Positions 27,732 through 35,469 of a DNA stretch of 64,000 nt are shown one piece after another (position 1 is the first letter of the stretch; every line of letters starts with the position of its first letter). The notes beneath the pieces were generated by a model. The model saw nothing but the letters and a program-made list of their open reading frames with translations. It did not search any database and was not told the origin of the DNA. Origin of the DNA: Nonlabens sp. Ci31. Lineage in GTDB: Bacteria; Bacteroidota; Bacteroidia; Flavobacteriales; Flavobacteriaceae. Location: NCBI RefSeq assembly GCF_012974865.1, contig NZ_CP043633.1, positions 3,345,501 to 3,409,500 of the forward strand. Reading direction: 5' to 3'. Both the position numbers and the translations under genes were made by a program.

Positions 27732-28256
27732 TTATTTGTCTAGATAACGTTCTTTAATAACGTTCTCATGATGCAAACTATGGCCAGCTATTAAAAAAGG
27801 AATCACTCTTGCTGTCATGGTCTGACCACTTGCAACTCCTCTAAATTGTAACGAATCTTCTGTAGCATTCTTAAACAAATCGATGGTTGCCTGCCGAGTC
27901 GATTGAATGGAAGATAGCAATTCCGCTTTCGCGAAAGCGGAACCCCCTAAACTTTCAACAAAAATATCTTGATCAAACCCTGGTAAAGGAGTAGCGTCTT
28001 TACGCATAAATCTTAGTGCGCGGTAAGCAAAAATACGCTCCGTATCCAAATTGTGTTGTAATACCTGACCTATAGACCATTTACCAGCTGCGTATGTATA
28101 AGAAAACGGTTTGTCAATAGCGTTCACCAGCCGAACTGTCTGCTCGATGGCATCTACTAAAACTGATTCTATACTAGCTTCCTTTTCCAGCAACGAGAGA
28201 TAAGGAGTATAATATTCTGAATACTCCTCCTTATCAAGATCTTTTAAAAGAATCAT
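27732..28256 (-). CDS. DinB-family four-helix protein
   Basis: 174 residues of the DinB/YfiT-like superfamily. The probable metal-binding histidines are in WSIGQVLQHNLDTERIFAYRALR (about 60-82) and GHSLHHENVIKERYL near the C-terminus. Such proteins bind a divalent metal and in some bacteria act in thiol-dependent detoxification; no specific role can be fixed. The start codon overlaps the stop of the upstream Lrp gene as TAATG, indicating translational coupling. A 22-bp version of the iterated palindrome lies inside, encoding Ser-Ala-Phe-Ala-Lys-Ala. Confidence 0.85.
   Translation of the reverse strand: MILLKDLDKEEYSEYYTPYLSLLEKEASIESVLVDAIEQTVRLVNAIDKPFSYTYAAGKWSIGQVLQHNLDTERIFAYRALRFMRKDATPLPGFDQDIFVESLGGSAFAKAELLSSIQSTRQATIDLFKNATEDSLQFRGVASGQTMTARVIPFLIAGHSLHHENVIKERYLDK
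27921..27942. repeat. Iterated palindrome, copy 5 (22-bp perfect, coding)
   Basis: The core CGCTTTCGCGAAAGCG is extended by three matching bases on each side (TTC...GAA). It lies in frame in the DinB-family gene. Confidence 0.85.
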
Positions 28257-28729
28257 TACAAGTCTTGAAATACCTTGTGCAACAACCTTTTCTTATCATT
28301 GATACTTTCCTCTAAGCTGATCATCGTTTCTGTACGACTTACACCATCAATATCATCCAGCATAAATATAATTTTCTTTGCGTGAGTAGTGTCCTTAGCA
28401 CGTATTTTACAAAAAATATTGAATTTGCCAGTGGTAATATGAGCAACAGTAACAAAAGGGATTTCTTGAATTCTACTCAACACAAATTGCGTCGTACTTG
28501 TTTTTTCTAGAAACACCCCTATGTAAGCTATAAATGTATAACCGAGTTGGTGGTAGTCTACCGTTAATGAAGATCCATGAATAATCCCTGATTCTTCCAT
28601 TTTCTTAACCCTAACATGAACCGTTCCAGCACTTATATTAAGTCTTTTAGCAATATCTGTAAAAGGTGTTCTAGTATTCTCAATAAGAACATCAAGAATT
28701 TTCTTATCAATATCGTCAATCTTTGCCAT
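28256..28729 (-). CDS. Lrp/AsnC-family transcriptional regulator
   Basis: 157 residues from the ATG at 28729 (MAKIDDIDKKILDVLIENTRTPFTDIAKRLNISAGTVHVRVKKMEESG), an N-terminal winged helix. The C-terminal ligand-binding RAM domain follows (VDYHQLGYTFIAYIGVFLEK...FVTVAHITTGKFNIFCKIRAKD). A further ATG at 28771 would add 14 unsupported residues. Lrp regulators sense amino acids or other small ligands and often control their own gene. The stop overlaps the DinB start as TAATG. Confidence 0.92.
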   Translation of the reverse strand: MAKIDDIDKKILDVLIENTRTPFTDIAKRLNISAGTVHVRVKKMEESGIIHGSSLTVDYHQLGYTFIAYIGVFLEKTSTTQFVLSRIQEIPFVTVAHITTGKFNIFCKIRAKDTTHAKKIIFMLDDIDGVSRTETMISLEESINDKKRLLHKVFQDL

Positions 28730-28809
28730 ATCTATGAGTTTTTCTAACAATTTTCTGTAAAATAAAGACAATAGGTGATAATAAACTAACTAAATCAGCA
28801 CTTTTACAA

Positions 28810-29895
28810 TTAATTAGTAAATATTTTAATATTCAAAGACTCCGAGTGTATTTCAAAATTGCCTTCTACAATCAAATCATTTTTAAAACTATGATCATCT
28901 GACATGTCTATAACACGATGCCCATTTAAGACATCTTCTCTATTCACACCTATTAGTATAGGAATAAAATAGAGCTCACCATCCTTAATCTGCTCATGAT
29001 ACTGAATAGAAAGATGTTGGAGACCTGTCGAGGATTTATAATTCTTTATCCAAATATCTACATAGGCTTTGCTCATTTCTGGAATAGATTTATATGCATT
29101 CACAACAGCAACATCAAGTAAATGACTTGTGAAAACTGACTTTAAAGCTATTTGAAGCGCTTTGTACACCAACATGCTCACTTCATCTCGTGAGTAATCA
29201 TCTCCTGAATGGCCTGCCTCAAATAAGACGGTAGGCACAGAAGAACTCATCATAAAATCTCCTACACAATTGATATTAAAGTCGTCATTGTACCTACCTA
29301 TAATACCATTTACATGATGATTCAAGTCTGTATTTATCGAATTAATAACATGCATAGCCTTAATACGGGCAACACTAAGGGTTTTATTTTCATCACCCGC
29401 AGGAGCAAGAAAAGATAATTGAGCAGGAATTGACCCATTTTTAGAACCGTAAATACTGCGTTGCCCATGCAAGTTAAAACAATAATGGGGTTGGAATTGA
29501 TCAAAAACTTTTCTCAATAAGATGCTTTCTGGTTGCGATAATAAAACCGCATCTCTATTTAAATCCACATTATTTGCATTTACTCGGGTCCATTTTTCAG
29601 CTCCATCAGGATTTAAAATAGGAATAATGTACAATTCAATATTTTCTAGTATACGGTCTAGATCACTCCTTTTCAAAAGCTCACAAATAGCTCTAGTAGT
29701 AGAAGACTCATTACCGTGCATTTGAGACCACACTAAAACCTTAACCTTACCAGATCCTATCTTCAATCCGTAAATAGACCTTTTAAGGACTGATTTTCCA
29801 ATATCCAGATCTTTTAACCTAGAACCATCTAAAGCGTTTAAGAGCTTCTGGAAATAGTTTTCAAATTGTGAATAGGAGTAATATCTAGGAAGCAT
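28810..29895 (-). CDS. M14-family zinc carboxypeptidase
   Basis: 361 residues. The zinc ligands H60 and E63 are in SQMHGNESSTTR and H143 in FNLHGQR, with substrate-binding NPDGAEKWTRVNANNVDLNRD between them. The catalytic glutamate E226 is in VLFEAGHSGDDYSRDE. No signal peptide is present, so it may be cytoplasmic, which is unusual for an extracellular-type carboxypeptidase but common for this Bacteroidetes subgroup. About 100 residues at the C-terminus form an extra beta-rich domain. The gene diverges from the XRE regulator, and operator-like sites cover its promoter region, suggesting control by that regulator. Confidence 0.88.
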   Translation of the reverse strand: MLPRYYSYSQFENYFQKLLNALDGSRLKDLDIGKSVLKRSIYGLKIGSGKVKVLVWSQMHGNESSTTRAICELLKRSDLDRILENIELYIIPILNPDGAEKWTRVNANNVDLNRDAVLLSQPESILLRKVFDQFQPHYCFNLHGQRSIYGSKNGSIPAQLSFLAPAGDENKTLSVARIKAMHVINSINTDLNHHVNGIIGRYNDDFNINCVGDFMMSSSVPTVLFEAGHSGDDYSRDEVSMLVYKALQIALKSVFTSHLLDVAVVNAYKSIPEMSKAYVDIWIKNYKSSTGLQHLSIQYHEQIKDGELYFIPILIGVNREDVLNGHRVIDMSDDHSFKNDLIVEGNFEIHSESLNIKIFTN

Positions 29896-29951
29896 TTAAG
29901 AATAGTGTTTTAGAGTAGCGTCCTAACAACACATTAGAACGGTATTTTTAT

Positions 29952-30049
29952 TAGTACAAATGTAAACTCTTTAAGGTTTACAAAAGTAAACAACAAGATT
30001 GTTACAAATGTAAACAGCTGTGGATCTGGATCGGTTTACAATTGTAATC
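29952..30049. promoter_or_regulatory. Four operator-like inverted repeats upstream of the carboxypeptidase gene
   Basis: Sites of the form GTTTAC-N4-GTAAAC. The best, GTTTACAAAAGTAAAC, is perfect at 29976-29991. Others: TAGTAC-AAAT-GTAAAC (29952-29967), TGTTAC-AAAT-GTAAAC (30000-30015) and GTTTAC-AATT-GTAATC (30034-30049). Centres of the first three are exactly 24 bp apart. Three include a perfect minus-strand TAnnTTTG box. Confidence 0.7.
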
Positions 30050-30223
30050 AATTATTTAAGTGATCTAACTGCTATTTATATTTAAAGTAACCCAGGAACG
30101 TACTTTATATTAAATTATACTTACAAAAAACTGTTTTTCAGTATTTAAAATTACTTCAAGTAAATAAAAGGTTTATGTAATTATTAATGCTTCTGTGTTG
30201 TTTACTCCAATCGTGAATCAAGT

Positions 30224-30275
30224 GTTTACAATAATAAACACAATTGTAAACCATATTTTGTTTACTTTTGTAACC
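30224..30275. promoter_or_regulatory. Three operator-like inverted repeats upstream of the XRE gene
   Basis: GTTTAC-AATA-ATAAAC (30224-30239), a half-matching AAACAC-AATT-GTAAAC (30236-30251) and GTTTAC-TTTT-GTAACC (30260-30275). Centre spacings are 12 and 24 bp. The last site ends one base before the XRE start codon. Confidence 0.7.
30263..30270 (+). promoter_or_regulatory. Candidate -7 box of the XRE gene, inside an operator
   Basis: TACTTTTG matches TAnnTTTG. Transcription from it would begin at or very near the ATG at 30277, giving a leaderless mRNA. The nearest upstream TTG (30244-30246) is 16 bp away, shorter than usual. Confidence 0.4.
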
Positions 30276-30276
30276 T

Positions 30277-30732
30277 ATGGTGAATTCAGCAGATTTTTCA
30301 AAAAGAATGCAAAAAATTATGGATAGGAACGATTTAAACGCTTCTTCCTTTGCAGAACGTATTCATGTAGGGCGTAGTTCTATATCACATATTCTTTCTG
30401 GACGTAACAAACCCAGCCTTGATTTTGTCATTAATACAGTAAAGGAATTTCCTGAAGTAGATTTCGATTGGTTACTAAATGGTAAAGGAACCTATCCCAG
30501 ATCAGAAACACCACAAACACTTCCTACTGAAAACACATCTCCTACTGCTATTCCTGAAAAGAAAGCAATGGAGTCCAGCCGTTCAGAACCTATGCAAACA
30601 GCATCTCAAGATCTTTTTTCAACTCCTGATCACAAAGAGACTAATCATATACCTAAAATAAATAAAGGGAAAAATATACAAAAAGTTATTTTGTTGTATG
30701 ACGACGGAAGTTTTGAATATTTTATACCTTAA
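30277..30732 (+). CDS. XRE-family helix-turn-helix regulator
   Basis: 151 residues. The N-terminal Cro/CI-type domain (about 5-70) reads SKRMQKIMDRNDLNASSFAERIHVGRSSISHILSGRNKPSLDFVINTVKEFPEVDFDWLLNG. A disordered Ser/Pro/Thr-rich linker (72-125) leads to a short C-terminal strand region, KNIQKVILLYDDGSFEYFIP, common at the end of flavobacterial XRE proteins. The dense set of palindromic sites on both sides of its promoter points to autoregulation and to control of the divergent carboxypeptidase gene. No phage or toxin gene is adjacent. A lipoprotein gene follows after 37 bp. Confidence 0.88.
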   Translation: MVNSADFSKRMQKIMDRNDLNASSFAERIHVGRSSISHILSGRNKPSLDFVINTVKEFPEVDFDWLLNGKGTYPRSETPQTLPTENTSPTAIPEKKAMESSRSEPMQTASQDLFSTPDHKETNHIPKINKGKNIQKVILLYDDGSFEYFIP

Positions 30733-30769
30733 CTCCGTGATCAAGAATTAACTTTACAAAAAAGTACAC

Positions 30770-31141
30770 ATGAAGTATTCACCTCTATTGATCTTAATTT
30801 TATTTTTTACAACTGGTTGCTATGAAAACACCAGAGACTGTGAAGACTTTCAAGAAGGCACATTTATATGGGAACAAGAAAGTGGTGGTAAATTATTAAA
30901 GACCGAATTTACTCGTACCAAAGATTTCCAAATTGAGCGTTTTGAAACTAAAGTAGATACTTCAAGAATTGAATGGGTCAATGATTGTGAATGGAGAGTG
31001 ATCCCTATTGATCCTAAAACAAATGCAGAAAGCCGTGCTTACCTATTTAAAATATTGACCACTAATAAGGATTCTTATACCTTTGAATTTAAACAGTCTG
31101 GTCGCGATCAGATTTACAAAGGCACTGCTGTTAGAAAATAA
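30770..31141 (+). CDS. Small lipoprotein of unknown function
   Basis: 123 residues. The signal peptide ends in TTGC, with C17 as lipidated cysteine. The body (RDCEDFQEGTFIWEQESGGKLLKTEFTRTKDFQIERF...EWVNDCEWRVIPIDP...FKILTTNKDSYTFEF) is beta-rich with two conserved cysteines. Homologues in flavobacteria are often labelled DNA topoisomerase IV in databases; nothing in this sequence supports that label, and the real parC and parE are a few kilobases away. It starts 37 bp after the XRE stop and may share its transcript. Confidence 0.8.
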   Translation: MKYSPLLILILFFTTGCYENTRDCEDFQEGTFIWEQESGGKLLKTEFTRTKDFQIERFETKVDTSRIEWVNDCEWRVIPIDPKTNAESRAYLFKILTTNKDSYTFEFKQSGRDQIYKGTAVRK

Positions 31142-31153
31142 AACCAACCTACC

Positions 31154-31824
31154 CTGTTTGAAATCTTTGCAAAGGCAGGTGCTTGGAAAGCACTACTAAC
31201 CTTTACCTTCTAAAAAATAATTTAGGTATAGATAATATTATTTTATCTCTCTTACAGCAGATAAAACGGGATACGCATCGCAAGCGATCTAAAAATCTAG
31301 GGCTTGCACTAGGGATGGTACTGTTTATTATAAGACTCTTTGATATCAGCGCGTAAATCTGATTTCAGAGTAGCTGGTATGTTTTTAACTATGGATGGTT
31401 TGTTATAGAGGTTTCTGTACAGTATCTTATACTGTCTACTTGTGGTTTATTATTACTCTATAAAACAACTCAAGAAATTTATGAAAAGGTAGAAAAAATA
31501 GGACACGATGATAATGAAGTAAAATGCAAGTAATCATCAACTCTTTATAAAGTGATTCTGGAAATTAGCATGATCAACATCGTCTTCTTATTTGATAGTA
31601 TTTTTACCGTTGTAGGAATGATAAACGGTTTAAGTGATGATCCAAATGCTGCATTGGTTCTGATGATCATAGCCGTAGTCATTTCAGTAGGTATTATGCT
31701 GCTATTTACACATCCAGTAGGAAAGTTTGTCAACAAGCGTCACTCCTCAAAAGTATAAGGTCTTGCCTTTCTACTTTTGATAGGGTTTATGCTTATTGCA
31801 GAAGTGGCTCCCTTGGCCCATTTA
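31154..31824 (+). pseudogene. TerC-family integral membrane protein, decayed
   Basis: Pieces of a TerC protein lie in order in different frames. 31154 onward reads LFEIFAKAGAWKALLTFTF then several stops (its ATG appears changed to CTG). About 31231-31353 reads GIDNIILSLLQQIKRDTHRKRSKNLGLALGM. Around 31415-31530 reads SVQYLILSTCGLLLLYKTTQEIYEKVEKIG. 31552-31758 reads ISMINIVFLFDSIFTVVGMINGL...IIAVVISVGIMLLFTHPVGKFVNKR. After a stop, GLAFLLLIGFMLIAEVAPL completes the known order. The C-terminal part is gone. TerC proteins are linked to metal-ion export and tellurite resistance, but this copy cannot be functional. Confidence 0.85.
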
Positions 31825-32032
31825 AGCTTTTTTTGGCAGCGAGACAGCTGTCTTCCTTAAATGGTTTTTTATTTTACTTTTTTCTTCTCATTGTTTAGGG
31901 CGTTTGTAAATTTTAAGTTGTGTAGTGAAAAACGAGCGCATAAAAAACTACAGGTCTTCTCCATCATGATGCATAAATCAAATAAGACTCTTTAGTATTA
32001 CAAAGGGACGGGCTGCTGGGTCGTTTATAAAA

Positions 32033-32470
32033 TTACTTCTGCTTCAACATCGCATTTTGTTCTTGCATCAACTCTTTTAAATCGTTGAGCAATTCGATAT
32101 CCTTAGGAGTTACGACCTTATTATTGTTAGGATCTTGAGCATTGTTACGTAATTTATTCATAAGCTTTATGACTATAAATATGGTAAAACCTATGACCAT
32201 AAAATCTATGATGACATTAATAAGCTCGCCATAACTTATCGCGATCTCTTTGGCACGATCCCCAGTTCCTCCTTCTATTGGTTCTCGTAAAATGTATTTT
32301 TTATCTTCATAATTCACGCCATTAGTGAGGTAAGAAAGCGGCGGTAAAATGACTTTTTTAACGAGTATTTGCACCACATTATTAAAGGCTGTACCTATTA
32401 TGATACCTACCGCCATGTCTATCATATTTCCTTTTACGGCAAATTCCTTGAACTCTTTTAATAATTTCAT
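32033..32470 (-). CDS. mscL: Large-conductance mechanosensitive channel MscL
   Basis: 145 residues. The first transmembrane helix carries the gate signature EFKEFAVKGNMIDMAVGIIIGTAFNNVV, then a periplasmic loop (NGVNYEDKKYILREPIEGGTGDRAKE), the second helix (GELINVIIDFMVIGFTIFIVIKLMN) and a C-terminal amphipathic bundle (KDIELLNDLKELMQEQNAM). It opens under membrane tension during osmotic downshock to release solutes. It lies on the minus strand downstream of the parE-parC pair, whose terminator sits between. Confidence 0.96.
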   Translation of the reverse strand: MKLLKEFKEFAVKGNMIDMAVGIIIGTAFNNVVQILVKKVILPPLSYLTNGVNYEDKKYILREPIEGGTGDRAKEIAISYGELINVIIDFMVIGFTIFIVIKLMNKLRNNAQDPNNNKVVTPKDIELLNDLKELMQEQNAMLKQK

Positions 32471-32573
32471 ACTATAGAACTTTAAAATTTTGATTGAAAA
32501 TAGTCCTCTTTTTATTTTTTACAGAGAATACAAAACGGTGATGAATTAAACGGCTTCCAAGAGCGAAATTAAA

Positions 32574-32609
32574 ATAAAAAAAGCGGCTAAATTTAAAAAT
32601 TTACCGCTT
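32574..32609 (-). terminator. Terminator of parC
   Basis: Stem AAGCGG...AAATTT/AAATTT...CCGCTT (32581-32609), followed by a T-run on the minus strand, about 20 bp after the parC stop. Confidence 0.85.
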
Positions 32610-32628
32610 CCTTAAGATTATAAAAAGT

Positions 32629-35304
32629 TTAAAACAAACTGGACTGTCCTGTATCGTCTATCCCTGGGTCGGGTTCATTAGGACCCACTTTAGAAGTGGA
32701 TATACTTTCGTCTTCGTTTGTGTTACTCTTAGGGTTGACCACCTCTTCTTGATTCACTTCTACCTCTTGGGCTGGAATAGTTTCTTCTGGCTCATAAGGC
32801 AAAGGATCTAACAAATTAATTTGTTTGATCTTACTTTTAGTAAGCATATTGCCTTGAGCAGCGATTCCTTTGATAGAAATAAACTCTTCTAAATTGACCT
32901 CCTCATTCTCTGGTTGTTCCTTACCTCTAGGTTTTACATGAATCAATTCTGCCATAGGTCTATAGTCTGTAGAGATCACCTCTAGATAAGAACTTTCATG
33001 ATCGGAAATAATAGACTCTTCACGTTCTTCATTTTCTATTAAAAACCTCTTGATGTAAAAAAGCTCACGTTCACCGTTAAAATAAATGACTGTAATCGGT
33101 TTTTTGGGAATCCATTTTTCTAAGACCACCATATCTTCATCAAATCTCGCAGTAACTTCTGGAATAATAGTCTTTACAATACCCCTTTGCGTAATTACCA
33201 ACAGGCGATCTTCACCTCTAAATTCACCTAACAAATCCCCTCGTTCATCTAAATTGAGTCTTTGTACGGTATTATCAAACCAGATTTTACGTGGTTTTAA
33301 GGTAGAAACACCTTCTTCTTTAAGATCTACTTTTTTGATGTTGTATTTAGTAACTTGGTTTCCTTTTGAAGTACGTGCTTTTATTAAGATTTCTGAGAAA
33401 TGTAAATCCCATTTGAGTTTTTTAATGCTTCCTTGTTGACGTAGGTTAATAGTTACTACTTCAGCCTCTCCATTAGGATTTGCACTGAAATAATGCATCT
33501 GTGAACCTTTTTCTTCCTTACCCATAGGGTATTCTCGGTCTCTGGTCATGCTAGTTACAGCAAATCTTTTGACAAAACTTGGGCCATTTTTACCATCGCG
33601 ATAGATGACATTGTATATGGTACGCTTATCCTTTTTCTTAAAAACAGCCACGTGGACTATGTTTTTCCCGATAAAGGTTTTAGCATCAACCTTAGTTACC
33701 ATCATGGTTCCTTCTTTTGTAAAACAAATAATGTCATCAATGTCTGAACAGTCGCAAACATATTCATCTCTTTTCAATGCAGTTCCTACAAAACCTTCTT
33801 CCCTATTTACATAGAGTTTTGTATCACGAATGATCACTTTAGAAGCAATAATGTCTTCAAAGTTTTTTAATTCCGTTTTCCGTTCCCGACCGTTCCCGTA
33901 ATCCTTTTGCAATTTTGTAAAATAATCAATAGCAAACTGAATAAGGTTTTCGAGATGATGCTTTAACTCTGCAATCCGGTCTTCTAGTGCCTGAATTTTT
34001 TGTTGAGCTTTATCAATATCAAATTTTGAAATGCGCTTGATGCGTATCTCTGTCAATCTTACAATATCTTCTTCTGTAATCGTTCTTCTTAAATGCTCTA
34101 TATGTGGCTTTAAGCCTTTGTCTATAGCACTTATCACACCCTCCCAGGTTTCTTCTTCTTCTATATCTCGATAGATGCGATTCTCAATAAAAATACGTTC
34201 GAGTGATGCAAAATGCCACTGCTCTTCTACTTCATGCAGTAAAATCTCTAGCTCTGCTTTGAGTATCTCTACTGTATGATCTGCACTGCGGCGCAACATT
34301 TCGGTCACTCCTACAAAAAGCGGTTTATTATCTTCAATTACACATCCCAATGGGGAAATACTTACCTCACAATTGGTAAAAGCATAAAGCGCATCCATGG
34401 TTTTATCTGGAGATAACCCTGATGGTAAGTGGATCAAAATCTCCACATTTGCGGCTGTATTATCTTCAATTTTCTTGATCTTTATCTTCCCTTTTTCATT
34501 TGCTTTAAGGATCGAATCAATCAGTGTACTGGTAGTTGTCGAAAATGGAATTTCTGTTATAATAATCGAACTCTTGTCAGGCGAGTACATCTTAGCCCGC
34601 ACCCTAACTTTTCCTCCACGGAGACCGTCCTTATAATTAGACATGTCAGCTGCTCCACCTGTAGGGAAATCAGGGAATATCTTAAATCGCTTGCCTTGTA
34701 AATGCTTGATGGAAGCATCTATCAATTCATTGAAATTATGCGGCAATACTTTTGTTGATAATCCTACGGCAATACCTTCAGCTCCTTGAGCTAGCAACAA
34801 AGGAAATTTTACTGGTAGATTGATAGGTTCTTTGCGACGTCCATCATAACTGGACTGCCATTCTGTAATTTTAGGATTAAAAAGAACTTCTAATCCAAAC
34901 TTTGAAATACGCGCTTCAATATAACGAGAAGCAGCTGCAGGATCACCGGTAAGTATATTTCCCCAGTTCCCCTGCATGTCTATCAATAAATCTTTCTGAC
35001 CTATTTGCACCATAGCATCACCTATACTTGAATCACCGTGTGGGTGATACTGCATGGTGTGACCTACTATATTTGCTACCTTATTATAGCGCCCATCATC
35101 CAGGTCCTTCATGGATTGCATGATACGCCGCTGCACTGGTTTAAAACCATCTTCAATAGCTGGAACAGCACGTTCCAAAATAACGTAACTCGCATAATCC
35201 AAAAACCATTCCTTGTACATGCCAGTGACACGCGTAATGGTTTCTGTTGATTGCTCTTCCAAGCCATCTCCTAAATGCTCTAATTCTTCGTTTTCTTCAC
35301 TCAT
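32629..35304 (-). CDS. parC: DNA topoisomerase IV subunit A
   Basis: 891 residues. The catalytic tyrosine is Y128 in AAASRYIEARIS, preceded by R127, as in type IIA topoisomerases. ERAVPAIEDGFKPVQRRIMQSM and HPHGDSSIGDAMVQIGQ are the N-terminal winged-helix blocks. The C-terminal part has beta-propeller strands and ends in an acidic, Glu/Pro-rich tail (about 830-891). With ParE it forms the decatenating enzyme that separates daughter chromosomes. ParE lies 165 bp upstream on the same strand, the gap holding the longest copy of the iterated palindrome. Confidence 0.94.
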   Translation of the reverse strand: MSEENEELEHLGDGLEEQSTETITRVTGMYKEWFLDYASYVILERAVPAIEDGFKPVQRRIMQSMKDLDDGRYNKVANIVGHTMQYHPHGDSSIGDAMVQIGQKDLLIDMQGNWGNILTGDPAAASRYIEARISKFGLEVLFNPKITEWQSSYDGRRKEPINLPVKFPLLLAQGAEGIAVGLSTKVLPHNFNELIDASIKHLQGKRFKIFPDFPTGGAADMSNYKDGLRGGKVRVRAKMYSPDKSSIIITEIPFSTTTSTLIDSILKANEKGKIKIKKIEDNTAANVEILIHLPSGLSPDKTMDALYAFTNCEVSISPLGCVIEDNKPLFVGVTEMLRRSADHTVEILKAELEILLHEVEEQWHFASLERIFIENRIYRDIEEEETWEGVISAIDKGLKPHIEHLRRTITEEDIVRLTEIRIKRISKFDIDKAQQKIQALEDRIAELKHHLENLIQFAIDYFTKLQKDYGNGRERKTELKNFEDIIASKVIIRDTKLYVNREEGFVGTALKRDEYVCDCSDIDDIICFTKEGTMMVTKVDAKTFIGKNIVHVAVFKKKDKRTIYNVIYRDGKNGPSFVKRFAVTSMTRDREYPMGKEEKGSQMHYFSANPNGEAEVVTINLRQQGSIKKLKWDLHFSEILIKARTSKGNQVTKYNIKKVDLKEEGVSTLKPRKIWFDNTVQRLNLDERGDLLGEFRGEDRLLVITQRGIVKTIIPEVTARFDEDMVVLEKWIPKKPITVIYFNGERELFYIKRFLIENEEREESIISDHESSYLEVISTDYRPMAELIHVKPRGKEQPENEEVNLEEFISIKGIAAQGNMLTKSKIKQINLLDPLPYEPEETIPAQEVEVNQEEVVNPKSNTNEDESISTSKVGPNEPDPGIDDTGQSSLF

Positions 35305-35383
35305 GGGACAGTAGTCCGTTATCAGTTAATTATTATCAGTTATTAGATAACTGTTTCTCTTGTGTTGGTCACGCTTTCTTATG

Positions 35384-35405
35384 TTTCGCTTTCGCGAAAG
35401 CGAAA
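35384..35405. repeat. Iterated palindrome, copy 6 (22-bp perfect, intergenic parE-parC)
   Basis: The core CGCTTTCGCGAAAGCG is flanked by TTT and AAA, making 22 perfect palindromic base pairs. Confidence 0.85.
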
Positions 35406-35417
35406 TATAAGAAGTTT

Positions 35418-35450
35418 ATGCCGCACTAGTTGAGGTACCAAAGCAGAATA
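35418..35450. repeat. Dispersed repeat, copy 1 (ATGCCGCACT...)
   Basis: About 26 of 33 bases match the segment at 51118-51150. Both contain a CCGCA/TGCGG-like inverted repeat. Confidence 0.5.
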
Positions 35451-35469
35451 AAATTATATTCTTACCCTA

